A DNA stretch of 64,000 nt, from positions 62,001 through 126,000 of the forward strand of contig PNMZ01000004.1 of the NCBI GenBank assembly GCA_013823945.1, given 5' to 3'. Source of the DNA: a bacterium (GTDB lineage Bacteria; Armatimonadota; Fimbriimonadia; Fimbriimonadales; Fimbriimonadaceae). Shown here in pieces: positions 1 through 8,451 of the stretch. How positions within the stretch are numbered: the first letter of the stretch is position 1; each line of letters begins with the position of its first letter. The position numbers and the translations under genes were made by a program. Under the pieces are notes generated by a model. That model was not told where the DNA came from and searched no databases. It saw only the letters and a list, made by a program, of their open reading frames with translations.

Positions 1-49
1 AGAAAAGACTCAAGGCGGTAGCTGCGAGGAAAAGGTTAGTTCTGATCAT
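1..49 (-). CDS. Partial exported protein (5' end only)
   Basis: An ATG on the minus strand at 49 opens a frame that runs off the left edge. The 16 visible residues, MIRTNLFLAATALSLF, look like the start of a signal peptide (Arg followed by a hydrophobic core). It would be the last gene of the minus-strand run idh, SRPBCC, rfbD, with a 30-nt gap after rfbD. A GGGAG lies rather far upstream (about 17 nt). Function cannot be told from so little sequence. Confidence 0.45.
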   Translation of the reverse strand, partial: MIRTNLFLAATALSLF

Positions 50-79
50 TAATTTACTTATGTTACTCCCTGAGGCAGA

Positions 80-1003
80 TTATTGTGGTGTTAAATCGAC
101 TCTGGAACAGTATTCAAGCAGGGATTCAGGGAAAGGGCGGTGGGGGGAGACGCCGGTGGATTCGAGCTTGGCAGTGTTGAGCACGCTGTAGGCAGGGCGA
201 CGGGCGGGGGTGGGATAGTCGGCGGTCGTGCACGGGGCGAGTTTGATCTCGTTAGGGAGCTGGTGCATTTCCCTGTAAGTTGAAATGGCAAGTTGGGCAA
301 ACTGGAACCATGTGGCTTGATCGCCGCCAGTGGCGTGATAGATTCCGGCGGGGATACTCAGTTCAATGGCCTGGCAGATCGATTCGCTGAGATCAACCGT
401 GCTGGTGGGGCATCCGGTTTGGTCGTTGACGACTTTGAGACCAGTTCCTTTGAGGAAATGGGTGATCATGGTGCGGGGGAAGCAAGGACCGTGGGCTCCG
501 TAGAGCCATGATGTGCGAAAAATGATGGTCTGGTCGTTTTCTTTGATGGCGTTTTGTTCGCCTTGAAGTTTGGATTTTCCGTAGACGCCGAGAGGATTTG
601 GGGGATCAGCTTCGGTGTACGGGTTTTGGGCGAAGCCATCGAAGACAAAGTCAGTAGAGATGTGGATGAATTTTGCGCCAGTTTCACGAGCGGCAAAGGC
701 GAGGAGTCCGGGGGCAACCGCGTTGATGCGCATGGCGGCCATAGCCTCGGATTCGGCTTTATCCACGGCTGTGTAGGCGGCACAGTTGATGATGTGGGTG
801 TAAGGGCCGATGTCACGACGACGGATTTTTTCCAGATGCTGAGGATTGGTGATGTCGAGGTCATTCATCCATGGGGAATCCACTGACCAATTCCGACGCA
901 GGAGTGCGGCGAGGAGATCCGTGCCGAGCATTCCTTGGCTCCCGATGAGCAGGATTTTTGGGCTAGATATTGACGACGTCGCTTCGGTTGGGGTTGTGTT
1001 CAC
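80..1003 (-). CDS. rfbD: dTDP-4-dehydrorhamnose reductase
   Basis: Predicted to catalyse the last step of dTDP-L-rhamnose synthesis, NADPH-dependent reduction of dTDP-4-keto-L-rhamnose, in the cytoplasm. The 307-aa protein has a Rossmann glycine motif near the N-terminus (LIGSQGMLG), INCAAYTAVDKAE, ISTDFVFDG and the catalytic YGKSK, followed by SWLYG and the substrate-domain motif RRPAYSVL, as in RfbD/RmlD. A longer frame begins at a TTG at 1024, but AAGGAGG ends 11 nt before a GTG at 1003, so I chose that GTG. The start lies inside the 3' end of the SRPBCC gene (41-nt overlap), which indicates co-transcription. The other rml genes are not in the window. Confidence 0.9.
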   Translation of the reverse strand: MNTTPTEATSSISSPKILLIGSQGMLGTDLLAALLRRNWSVDSPWMNDLDITNPQHLEKIRRRDIGPYTHIINCAAYTAVDKAESEAMAAMRINAVAPGLLAFAARETGAKFIHISTDFVFDGFAQNPYTEADPPNPLGVYGKSKLQGEQNAIKENDQTIIFRTSWLYGAHGPCFPRTMITHFLKGTGLKVVNDQTGCPTSTVDLSESICQAIELSIPAGIYHATGGDQATWFQFAQLAISTYREMHQLPNEIKLAPCTTADYPTPARRPAYSVLNTAKLESTGVSPHRPFPESLLEYCSRVDLTPQ

Positions 1004-1457
1004 GGAGATCGATTCCTCCTTCAATTATGGACTTGAGGTTCGTCAGGAAGAAAGTCCATCCGATGCGGCATCCGTATTGGGCTTTAAGAATTTCTTGGGG
1101 CTCCATCATGCTGGACATAGACTGGGTGAGTTCGAGGAGGGTGCCATCAGAATCGGGAGTTGCGGTGACTTCGATTTGACCCTGGTTGTGGTACCAACCA
1201 TAGACGATGCGGGTGGGTTCGACTTCGAGAATATTGGACTCATCTACTGAGCCGTCGAGCCATGTCCACTTGTATGAACCGCCGGGACGGGCATCTGGAG
1301 TTGCAAGGCCGTTCTGGAGGAATTCGCACTGATTGACGAACCACTTTGTGACGAGACTGGATTGAGTCCAGCCAAGCATGATGTCTTCGGGTTTGGCTTT
1401 GATCCAAATGCGAGTTCGGAACGGTTTGAGAATGAAGTTTGCGTCGATGTTTTCCAT
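963..1457 (-). CDS. SRPBCC (AHSA1-like) domain protein
   Basis: A 164-aa protein of the START/Bet v1-like SRPBCC superfamily, closest in appearance to the AHSA1 (activator of Hsp90 ATPase-like) group. What shows this is the N-terminal pattern in which an Ile-Lys-Ala-Lys-Pro-Glu-Asp strand is followed by VTKWF, then GGSYKWTWLDG, IVYGWYHN and a Gly-Thr-Leu-Leu-Glu-Leu strand, and the C-terminal helix region GWTFFLTNLKSIIEGG. Ligand and role are unknown. It lies 18 nt downstream of idh and overlaps the start of rfbD, so the three are probably one transcript with no obvious shared function. Confidence 0.75.
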   Translation of the reverse strand: MENIDANFILKPFRTRIWIKAKPEDIMLGWTQSSLVTKWFVNQCEFLQNGLATPDARPGGSYKWTWLDGSVDESNILEVEPTRIVYGWYHNQGQIEVTATPDSDGTLLELTQSMSSMMEPQEILKAQYGCRIGWTFFLTNLKSIIEGGIDLREHNPNRSDVVNI

Positions 1458-1475
1458 ATTTGGTACGGTTCGTCT

Positions 1476-2489
1476 TTATCCTACGGCCACGTGAACCAGT
1501 TCTTTGGCGTAGTCGCTGGTTGACGCTTGACCTCCGAGATCGATTGTGAGGCACTTTCCGTCTTGACAGACGCGCATGACGGCATTTTGGATTTTGTCGG
1601 CTTTTTCGTGTTCGCCAAGATGACGGAGCATCATCACGGCACTCATGAGGAGTGCGGTGGGATTGGCTACACCTTTGCCCGCGATGTCGGGGGCGGAACC
1701 GTGGACGGCTTCGAATACGGCGCAGTTGGTGCCGATGTTTGCACCGGGAGCGAGTCCGAGACCTCCTACTAGTCCGGCGCAGAGATCAGAGATGATATCA
1801 CCGTATAGGTTTTCGGTCACGAGGACATCGAACTGCTGAGGTTTGGTGACGAGTTGCATACAGCAATTGTCGACAATAATGTCATTGGATTCGATATCAG
1901 GATAGTTTTTTGCGGCTTTGTAGAATTCTTCCAGGAAGAGCCCATCAGAGAGTTTCATGATGTTGGCTTTGTGGACGACGGTGACTTTCTTTCGCTGCTG
2001 GGCGATGGCCATTTTGAATGTGTATTCAAACAAACGGGCTGAGCCCTGGCGGGTGATGACTTTGATCGATTGAGCCACATCCGGGTGGGCCATATATTCG
2101 ATGCCTGCATAGAGGTCTTCAGTGTTTTCACGGACAATGATGATGTCGAGATTTTTGTCAGCGAAAGGCCCTTTGACGCCGGGCAAAGTCTTTGCGGGGC
2201 GGACATTTGCGAAGAGATCCAGCTTTTTCCGGAGGGTTACGTTGGCGCTGGTGTGACCGCCGCCGGAGGGTGTGGTGGTTGGAGATTTAAGAGCGATACC
2301 AATTTCGCGGATGCGTTCCACGGTTGAATCGGGCATGGGGGCAAGGCCCTTGTCGACGGCTGACAGACCGGCTTCAAGGGGGAAGTAGTCTGCTTCGAAT
2401 CCAATTTGGTCTAGGATGGCGAGTGTTGCATCCATAATTTCTGGTCCGATTCCGTCGCCAGGAAGGATTGCGATTTGGTGTTTGCCCAT
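1476..2489 (-). CDS. NAD-type isocitrate dehydrogenase
   Basis: A beta-decarboxylating dehydrogenase of the isocitrate/isopropylmalate family, 337 aa, most like NAD-dependent isocitrate dehydrogenase (TCA cycle; isocitrate to 2-oxoglutarate). Visible motifs are ILPGDGIGPEI at the N-terminus, GGGHTSANVTLRKKLDLFAN and VRP (substrate loop), IIIVRENTEDLYAGIEY, VVHKANIMKLSDG, DNCCMQLV, LYGDIISDLCAGLVGGLG (metal-binding Asp) and FEAVHGSAPDIAGKG (nucleotide site). The frame could begin at 2588, but the family starts immediately before the GDGIGPE strand, so ATG 2489 is used. Homoisocitrate or isopropylmalate activity cannot be excluded from motifs alone. First gene of the minus-strand run toward rfbD. 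Confidence 0.85.
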   Translation of the reverse strand: MGKHQIAILPGDGIGPEIMDATLAILDQIGFEADYFPLEAGLSAVDKGLAPMPDSTVERIREIGIALKSPTTTPSGGGHTSANVTLRKKLDLFANVRPAKTLPGVKGPFADKNLDIIIVRENTEDLYAGIEYMAHPDVAQSIKVITRQGSARLFEYTFKMAIAQQRKKVTVVHKANIMKLSDGLFLEEFYKAAKNYPDIESNDIIVDNCCMQLVTKPQQFDVLVTENLYGDIISDLCAGLVGGLGLAPGANIGTNCAVFEAVHGSAPDIAGKGVANPTALLMSAVMMLRHLGEHEKADKIQNAVMRVCQDGKCLTIDLGGQASTSDYAKELVHVAVG

Positions 2490-2600
2490 GGTGTGGTGTT
2501 TATTTTGGTATTTTTGCGGGGGAAACTTTAGCCAATTGGGCTGAATTTGGGATTGGTTTGCTAGATTTAACGTATTATTCAATCGCAAAGAAAAAATTTG

Positions 2601-2697
2601 CTCGCAGGGGGTGCCTTGTTTGGCTGAGATGTGGCGAGAATGGTCGTCCGATCCCCTTGAACCTGATCCGGGTCATGCCGGCGGAGGGAATGCGGAG
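2601..2697 (+). promoter_or_regulatory. TPP (THI-box) riboswitch
   Basis: The thiamine pyrophosphate aptamer core is present: GGCTGAGA at 2622-2629 and CCCTTGAACCTGATC at 2654-2668, followed by GGGTCATGCCGGCGGAGGGAA at 2670-2690. P1 can form between CTCGCA (2601-2606) and TGCGGAG (2691-2697). The P1 3' strand TGCGGAG recurs at 2735-2741 as the 3' arm of the downstream terminator, so it can pair alternatively with CTCCG of the terminator 5' arm. That is the arrangement expected of a transcriptional OFF switch. The next gene is a prepilin-like gene, not a thiamine gene. Confidence 0.93.
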
Positions 2698-2717
2698 GCC
2701 AAGAATCATCTTTTGAG

Positions 2718-2752
2718 ACCTGACTCCGATTGAATGCGGAGTCAGGTTTTTT
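2718..2752 (+). terminator. Riboswitch-controlled intrinsic terminator
   Basis: Arms ACCTGACTCCG (2718-2728) and CGGAGTCAGGT (2737-2747) form an 11-bp perfect stem followed by a run of six T. It sits 20 nt after the TPP aptamer and 21 nt before the next ATG, so it is the expression platform of the riboswitch. Confidence 0.92.
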
Positions 2753-2773
2753 GTTTTTGCAATGGAATGAAAG

Positions 2774-3535
2774 ATGAAGAAAGCATTTACGCTCATTGAA
2801 CTTTTGGTGGTCATTGCGATCATCGCGATCTTGGCGGCAATTTTGTTCCCCGTTTTTGCCCAAGCGAAGGAAGCGGCAAAGAACACGGCGTGCCTTAGCA
2901 ATGCCCGTCAGGTGGCCCTTTCGTCAAAGATGTACCTGGCAGACTATGACGATACGATGCCAATTTTCATGGCATATCAAAGTTCTCCGGCGCCCTTCAC
3001 ACAGGGTCATGAGGGAGTTGAAGTTTGGTTACTGCCTTACACAAAGAACAATGACATTTTCCGGAGTCCACTTGATAGTGGGGGACCTTTCACGGTTTCG
3101 GACACGGGTAAGGACACTTATTGGGGAGCTTATGGTAGTTCCTATCGGTTTACAAAGTGCTTGCATACTCTGGTCGCGGGCTACAGCAAAAGTTACCAAG
3201 GTGATCCAGGGGCGACGGTCAGTTGGACGGTGACGGAAACGGCGATGGAGGATCCGGCTAATTCGCGGATTATGCGGAGCGAAATGCTGCCGTTTTTTGA
3301 CCGTAAGAAGGGGTTTGAGCTTCCGGACTGTTCTCGCTATGGCTATGACTGTGATGCGCCCAATAACTTTTACAAGCAGTGGTCAGGACGAGGTGGTTCG
3401 CTGATTTTTGCTGATGGACACGCCAAGTTCGTGACAGGTGCGGGGCAGTTTGATAATACAGTCGTCCATCCATTTGGGCACAAGTCTGGCGATCCGCACC
3501 CGACGGATGGAACGTGGTACTGGGCTTGTGATTAA
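2774..3535 (+). CDS. Prepilin-type secreted protein (DUF1559/H-X9-DG-like)
   Basis: A 253-aa type IV pilin-like/pseudopilin-like protein. Residues 5-24 are the classic cleavage/methylation segment [20 protein letters not shown] preceded by MKKA, after which the prepilin peptidase would cut before Phe. The mature part begins [19 protein letters not shown], then [10 protein letters not shown], and ends with the family's ADGHAKFV motif. Two further copies of this family lie at 38395-39282 and 49615-50517. The protein is expected to be anchored in the inner membrane or assembled on a pseudopilus; function is unknown. It begins 21 nt after a TPP-riboswitch terminator with no room for a separate promoter, so its expression should depend on riboswitch read-through. 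Confidence 0.85.
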   Translation: MKKAFTLIELLVVIAIIAILAAILFPVFAQAKEAAKNTACLSNARQVALSSKMYLADYDDTMPIFMAYQSSPAPFTQGHEGVEVWLLPYTKNNDIFRSPLDSGGPFTVSDTGKDTYWGAYGSSYRFTKCLHTLVAGYSKSYQGDPGATVSWTVTETAMEDPANSRIMRSEMLPFFDRKKGFELPDCSRYGYDCDAPNNFYKQWSGRGGSLIFADGHAKFVTGAGQFDNTVVHPFGHKSGDPHPTDGTWYWACD

Positions 3536-3547
3536 AGTGTAGATTAA

Positions 3548-3583
3548 ATCAGCCCAACTTATATTTGTTTAAGTTGGGCTGAT
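3548..3583. terminator. Bidirectional hairpin between convergent genes
   Basis: ATCAGCCCAACTT (3548-3560) and AAGTTGGGCTGAT (3571-3583) make a perfect 13-bp stem with a 10-nt loop, placed between the converging prepilin and DinB genes. T-tracts on either side are weak. Confidence 0.7.
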
Positions 3584-3588
3584 AACTC

Positions 3589-4005
3589 TTATCGGTAAAG
3601 GCTATACGGATCGAAATCGCCAATTGTAAGCCTTAAAGTTACAATTTGACCGACGTGATACGCATCGTGAAGAAGGATGTAATCGGTGGCGAAGTTGTGA
3701 ATTTTCGGGTCGTCGGAGCTTGCGGCGACGGCGGTTGCTTTTGCTCGTTGTTCGAACATGGTTTTTACAAGATGTTCGGGTGATTTGTTCTCGATTTGAT
3801 AAGTTCCCCACTCGTAATCACGACCTTCAGCGTGAACCAGAAAGGCTTGGTAGCATTCGGCGAGGTGCTCGGCAGTTTCTGCGGCGGAGAAGCTAACTGG
3901 GGTTGCTTTTTCGTCCCATTTGCCATTGGGGAATTCGTTGAATACGGATTGCAGTTGTTTGCCAACGGTGTCGAGTTGATTTTTGAGGAAGGCGGATGTG
4001 CTCAT
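3589..4005 (-). CDS. DinB-family (DUF664-like) four-helix protein
   Basis: A 138-aa protein with the DinB/YfiT four-helix-bundle signature. The first metal-binding His lies in the helix ETAEHLAECYQAF and the other two are in LLHDAYHVGQIVTLR near the C-terminus. Members often act as thiol-dependent metal enzymes or are of unknown function; the substrate here is unknown. The open frame extends upstream to 4233 but that part overlaps aat antisense and looks non-coding, so ATG 4005 is taken. It is divergent from aat (35 nt between starts). A second, distinct DinB-like protein is at 31377-31844. Confidence 0.75.
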   Translation of the reverse strand: MSTSAFLKNQLDTVGKQLQSVFNEFPNGKWDEKATPVSFSAAETAEHLAECYQAFLVHAEGRDYEWGTYQIENKSPEHLVKTMFEQRAKATAVAASSDDPKIHNFATDYILLHDAYHVGQIVTLRLTIGDFDPYSLYR

Positions 4006-4040
4006 CTTGATTCTCACTATACTTGAGGGCTGGTCACGGG

Positions 4041-4640
4041 ATGGATTTGACAACCGATTTGCTTTGGAATGCTTATAGAGAGGGGGCTTTCCCGATGACA
4101 GATGACGATGGGGTTGTTCGGTTTTATTTGCCGCCGGTTCGGGCGATTTTTCCGCAGTGTCATGTGAGGGTGAGTCGGAGCTTGGGAAAGATGATCCGAC
4201 GCGGAGGGTTCGAGGTGACCTTCGATCAGGCATTTGAAGCTGTGATACGGGGATGTTTTCGACCGGGAGATAACTGGCTCTCGGAGCAGATCGTTGAGGT
4301 CTTTTTGCAGGCGTGTGGCGAGGGGTGGGCGCATAGCTGCGAGGTTTGGATTGAGGGGGAGTTAGTGGGAGGAGTCTATGGGCTGGCGATTGGTGGCTAT
4401 TTTAGTGCCGAAAGTATGTTTTATCGTGTTACGGATATGAGCAAGATTGCGCTAGTTGGATTATCTTTGAAATTGAAAGAGTTAGGTTTTTTGACTTTAG
4501 ATGCACAGATATTGAATCCACATACAGAGAGTTTAGGTTGCATTGAAGTTTCTTGGGATGAATATGTCCAAATTAGGGAAGACAGTATGAGTTTGGTAAC
4601 GGATTGGGGAGTTCGTCAGGCGGCTTCGTCTTCAAGCTGA
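4041..4640 (+). CDS. aat: Leucyl/phenylalanyl-tRNA--protein transferase
   Basis: Transfers Leu or Phe from aminoacyl-tRNA to the N-terminus of proteins starting with Lys or Arg, marking them for ClpS/ClpAP under the N-end rule. The 199-aa sequence shows the family landmarks in order: NAYREGAFPM, FYLPPVRAIFP, WAHSCEVWIEGELVGGVYGL, GGYFSAESMFYR followed by a Ser-Lys-Ile-Ala helix, and HTESLGCIEV. It is shorter than the 234-aa E. coli protein. A TTG at 4023 would add six residues, but ATG 4041 fits the family start better. Its last 25 nt overlap the convergent small gene at 4616-4789. Confidence 0.9.
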   Translation: MDLTTDLLWNAYREGAFPMTDDDGVVRFYLPPVRAIFPQCHVRVSRSLGKMIRRGGFEVTFDQAFEAVIRGCFRPGDNWLSEQIVEVFLQACGEGWAHSCEVWIEGELVGGVYGLAIGGYFSAESMFYRVTDMSKIALVGLSLKLKELGFLTLDAQILNPHTESLGCIEVSWDEYVQIREDSMSLVTDWGVRQAASSSS

Positions 4641-4789
4641 CTCGATTTCTCGATGGCCCAGGCAAAGCGGCGAAGGGCGTCCCGGAACAGGGGGGTGTCA
4701 TCCCCGGCACTGCTCAAGCAACGGTTTAGTATTTCGTACGCCTCGTCAACGGTGAGGCTGACGACTACTGGGCGTTCTTCGTCTCTCAT
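4616..4789 (-). CDS. Small hypothetical protein (57 aa)
   Basis: MRDEERPVVVSLTVDEAYEI begins a charged, probably helical 57-aa cytoplasmic protein with no motif I recognise. Codon texture looks like real coding sequence and the product is compact, but the upstream extension of the frame to 4888 looks non-coding, so ATG 4789 was chosen. It converges on aat with a 25-nt 3' overlap. Confidence 0.55.
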   Translation of the reverse strand: MRDEERPVVVSLTVDEAYEILNRCLSSAGDDTPLFRDALRRFAWAIEKSSQLEDEAA

Positions 4790-4965
4790 CCGAGTGTTAT
4801 GTTTGGGGAATCGAATCGCGGTGTTTAGTCCCGGGGGATGAAACCCGGTATTTGTTCGGGCGTCATTGCTACAGGTTTTGGGCAACAAGGCGCAAAAACC
4901 GGAAATTTAATGGAATTTCTGGTTCATTTGAACTGTAGATTGCCTATAATACTAAGGAAGGAACG

Positions 4966-7900
4966 ATGAGGGCACATCGAGGGCTAGCATTTGGACTCAC
5001 GTTACTCGCATTTCCGTACATCGGAAGCGGGCAGACTCCTCTCGTGCCAAAGCTTGCTGAAGGCAACAAAGAAGCGGAGGCTCCAAAGCTTGTGGGTAAG
5101 TCTTCATTCGATATAGTTCGTTTGACTGAAGGCACGGTTTCAATTCCGATGCGATTTGGGAATATTGTTGAGCGTTCAGAAACCGTTGTCTTGGCGGGTC
5201 GCACGCTTCACCGCGAACGCGATTATTCGATGGATTATGCGGCGGGGACGATTTTCCTCAAAGTTCAGTACCGTGAGGGACAGAGCATGAATGTTTCTTA
5301 TCGTTATGACGATACGAAGCAGCAGGAGGGGGTATTCGGGTCAGCGGGGACATCAGGGCAAAGTGGGTTCCAGTTTCAGCTCGCTCCAGGTATGTCGGCG
5401 ATGATGGGGATGGGTTACACGGAGCGGCTTTCGGACGGGACGATCATTAGCGGGAATCTCTTTGGCCTTGCGAGTTCGATGAAGTTTGGGGGTGGGAATC
5501 TTCAGGGGGTCATGCTCATGAACGAGAGAAAAAAGAACACGACGATGAGTGTTCTAGGGGATGACGTTCAGCAGACAGACATTGAGGAAGGGACGGGTCA
5601 GGCAATTGTCCAAAATTTTAAGACCAACGCGCTTGGCGGTAGTCTCCAGCTGAGCTATCAAGATATTGATGATCGCTTTGCGGGTTTTGGTGGGTTTGCA
5701 GGAGCGGGATTCTCACAGGCTGACATCAAGGCCTTTGAAGGAGAGAAGGGGCTCAAGCGGTCAGGATTCAATTTACAAGGAGCCAAGGTCGGAGCGATGG
5801 GCTTTGGTGGAGGTCTGCAAACCGTCGGAGATGAAGCTGGCGCGATCACCTGGAGATCAGCACAGGCTAATTTTGCGGGAGTGAGCATGGCTTGGGATTC
5901 CACGGTGGTTGATCCGGGCTTTTCGAAATTTGGTGGATTGCGGGAGCAAGATCGGGGTCAGCTTCAAAAAGAGCGGGGGATGGAGCGTGAGAACATCGCC
6001 ATGGGGTTCAAGGGAGGCAAACTTGAATCGAACTTCACGATGCTTTCGGTGCGGAACAGTGATGATGAGCAAGGGCTGTGGCGGTCTCAATTCGGACTTA
6101 AAAATGAGTGGTTGAGTGCTAGCTGGATGCGGCAGTCGGTGGACGATGGGTTCACCCGATTTGGTGATTTACGAGAAGGGGATCGTGGTCAACTTGCCAA
6201 GGAGCGGGGCCTTGATCGAAATGACTTTACACTCGCAATGTCTACCAGCTGGCTTAAATCGCAATACGCTTCAAAGACTTTGATGTCCGGGGTTGGGGAA
6301 ATGCGATCGACGGACTTTGAATTTGGCTTTGGCGGCTGGAACATGAGCCATTTCACCCGGCGGATGGATGAAGGGTTTGGCTCGCAGGGTTCATTGACGG
6401 GTGAAGATCGAAACAACTTCGCGGGCGGAGTTGTGAAAATGTTTAGTCCCGACGGTAAGCCCACAAACAATGATTTGGGTGGGGTGAATCAGGCAGGAAT
6501 TGATCGGGATGGATTGAGAGTTGCCGGAGCATTTGGCGACTTCAAAACCATGTGGAACCGTGTAACGGTTGACAACAAGTCCGGGACTCTGCGGTTCAAC
6601 GAGTTTGCCGTGAGTCGAGGCAAGGCCAATTTGAGCTTTTCATCGCAATCCGCGACCGATGGGTTCACAGGTACGCGCAACTTGATGGAATCTGAGCAGA
6701 AGAAGTACGGAACGATTGATGGGTTGAACAAAACGAATTGGAATTTTAATACCGCCATTGGTGCAAATGGAAAATTTGACTTTGAATCGATGGTGGCAAA
6801 TTCTCCGGTCGGAGGTGCGTTCCGCCAAAGAGTTGAGTTTGCAGTTCCTAACTTGGATTTTAACTACGCCCGTCGAGGTGCGGATGAAGGATTCTCCGAC
6901 GTCATGCGTCTGGTGGATCCGGAACGCGAGCTTTTTGCCGGATTGCTTGGATTTGACCAGACCGAAATCAATGCGAATTATCGACCGAAGAATGGCTGGG
7001 ATTTGGGTTATCGGCGGTCAACGGCGAGCAGTACGCTTTTTGACGAGCTTCGAGATTTTTGGCAGTTCACGGCGGCCCTGAGCCTTTCTCCGAACACACA
7101 GCTTTCCTTTGAGACGGTTCAAGAACTTACGGCAAAGAATGGACTTGATGCTCTTTCAAGTCAATATCAGTCTTTTTCGGTCAACCAAAATCTTGGGGCG
7201 GCGGGGTCTGTGATGGTTCGGCAGGAGAATCACAAATTCGCGGGTGACGAACAGACTTTGCCGAGCGCAGAAAAGAGAACTGTTGCATACGAAAAGCAAA
7301 TCAATACCAAGACGACCTTCCGAACTGAACAGAGCGAGACGAAGTTTGATGACGGAACCCGGACAACGGAGTCACGGAACAAGATTTCGACTGAGTTGAC
7401 TAGCCGGGTTGGTGTTAGTGTGGAAGATCAGCAGATTCGGCGTGACGGCGATCAGCCGGATGAAGTTCGACGAAACTACGGCATTTGGGTTGACTTTGGG
7501 AGCGGGATTCGCCTGGATTACGGTTACAACCGCGATATTCAAGGGGATTATCACGGAACCATGAACACAAACGTTGGCCTTAGCGGGGGCAAGTTTGCTG
7601 GCCTTGATTTCGGTGGGGCGAGTTACAAAACGAACCGTTGGGATGGTCAGCGCCAAAATTACTTTGGCAATGTGAGTTTTGCAAATGCTGTTCCGTTCCG
7701 GCTTGGTGGGATCAGCGACATTAAGTTCCGATACAAGACGGATACTCAGCGGGACATGCTTCGATGGCAAAAGGAACTCATTGATATGGGCTTCTCGGCA
7801 GCGTTGGGGAATATCGGTTTCGGTTGGGAGTACGGAAGTCAGGTTCACACCGACGGAGTTCGAGCCATTGACAGGGCATTCCTCTTGACGACTGACAAGA

Positions 7901-8451
7901 CAGGAAAAGCACCGTTCCAAGCGGCATTGAAATATGGAGTTCGAACAATGCCAAACGACGACTCGATGTTCATTCGAGATTATTCGTTGAGTTACCGGGC
8001 TAATAATTTTCTCTCGGTTGAGCACAAGCTCGTAACCAATCCATTGCAGGATCGCGGCGGCGTGCTGCTAGGATCGGTTCCGCTGGATGAGCGACGAAGC
8101 ACTTGGGGAGCGAAGTACCAGAACGATCCCCGGATGAAATTTGACTTGAGCTGGAATGAGATCAAGCGGGACAACGTTCGGGACGAATTGCGACGAGAAG
8201 CGCGGTTTAATGCGACGATCTTGGCGGACAGTCCATCGCCGATTGACTTGACCTATTCACTCCAACAGTGGAAGCGGAACGGTCAGTCATCTTTGGCTCA
8301 CAGTTACGGTATCTCCTTCTTCCAACGACCTGGGCCAAACCAGACCATGAGCTTTAGTCTTGAGCATTTGCAATGGGGTCAGGGGCGACCGGAAAACAAT
8401 CCGTTCTTGCGTGATTGGAAGATGCGGTTTGATTACAGCGTTCGTTTTTAA
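4966..8451 (+). CDS. Giant repeat-containing predicted outer-membrane beta-barrel protein
   Basis: 1161 aa, with a signal peptide (MRAHRGLAFGLTLLAFPYIG followed by SGQ). Residues about 55-116 form a small beta domain with TVVLAGRTLHRERDYSMDYA and GTIFLKV, resembling the short domain seen in SprA-like surface proteins (inference). Residues about 233-665 hold six degenerate copies of a D-x-G-F...L-x-E-x-D-R-x-Q-L-x-x-E-R-G-L-x-R motif spaced 75-95 residues apart. The rest is alternating polar/aromatic strand-like sequence, and the protein ends MRFDYSVRF, an aromatic C-terminus typical of barrel proteins inserted by BamA. A TATAAT at 4945-4950 and AAGGAAGGAA just before ATG suggest promoter and RBS. 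Family not recognised; substrate unknown. Confidence 0.8.
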   Translation: MRAHRGLAFGLTLLAFPYIGSGQTPLVPKLAEGNKEAEAPKLVGKSSFDIVRLTEGTVSIPMRFGNIVERSETVVLAGRTLHRERDYSMDYAAGTIFLKVQYREGQSMNVSYRYDDTKQQEGVFGSAGTSGQSGFQFQLAPGMSAMMGMGYTERLSDGTIISGNLFGLASSMKFGGGNLQGVMLMNERKKNTTMSVLGDDVQQTDIEEGTGQAIVQNFKTNALGGSLQLSYQDIDDRFAGFGGFAGAGFSQADIKAFEGEKGLKRSGFNLQGAKVGAMGFGGGLQTVGDEAGAITWRSAQANFAGVSMAWDSTVVDPGFSKFGGLREQDRGQLQKERGMERENIAMGFKGGKLESNFTMLSVRNSDDEQGLWRSQFGLKNEWLSASWMRQSVDDGFTRFGDLREGDRGQLAKERGLDRNDFTLAMSTSWLKSQYASKTLMSGVGEMRSTDFEFGFGGWNMSHFTRRMDEGFGSQGSLTGEDRNNFAGGVVKMFSPDGKPTNNDLGGVNQAGIDRDGLRVAGAFGDFKTMWNRVTVDNKSGTLRFNEFAVSRGKANLSFSSQSATDGFTGTRNLMESEQKKYGTIDGLNKTNWNFNTAIGANGKFDFESMVANSPVGGAFRQRVEFAVPNLDFNYARRGADEGFSDVMRLVDPERELFAGLLGFDQTEINANYRPKNGWDLGYRRSTASSTLFDELRDFWQFTAALSLSPNTQLSFETVQELTAKNGLDALSSQYQSFSVNQNLGAAGSVMVRQENHKFAGDEQTLPSAEKRTVAYEKQINTKTTFRTEQSETKFDDGTRTTESRNKISTELTSRVGVSVEDQQIRRDGDQPDEVRRNYGIWVDFGSGIRLDYGYNRDIQGDYHGTMNTNVGLSGGKFAGLDFGGASYKTNRWDGQRQNYFGNVSFANAVPFRLGGISDIKFRYKTDTQRDMLRWQKELIDMGFSAALGNIGFGWEYGSQVHTDGVRAIDRAFLLTTDKTGKAPFQAALKYGVRTMPNDDSMFIRDYSLSYRANNFLSVEHKLVTNPLQDRGGVLLGSVPLDERRSTWGAKYQNDPRMKFDLSWNEIKRDNVRDELRREARFNATILADSPSPIDLTYSLQQWKRNGQSSLAHSYGISFFQRPGPNQTMSFSLEHLQWGQGRPENNPFLRDWKMRFDYSVRF
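5662..6960 (+). repeat. Six degenerate protein-level tandem repeats
   Basis: Within the 1161-aa protein, repeat cores start near residues 233 (DDRFAGFGGF), 315 (VDPGFSKFGGL), 392 (VDDGFTRFGDL), 467 (MDEGFGSQGSL), 562 (ATDGFTGTRNL) and 639 (ADEGFSDVMRL). In copies 2 and 3 the continuation RGQLQKERG versus RGQLAKERG is nearly identical, while later copies have drifted. Between cores lie strand-like segments, so each unit probably adds one or two hairpins of a barrel or fibre. Confidence 0.75.
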
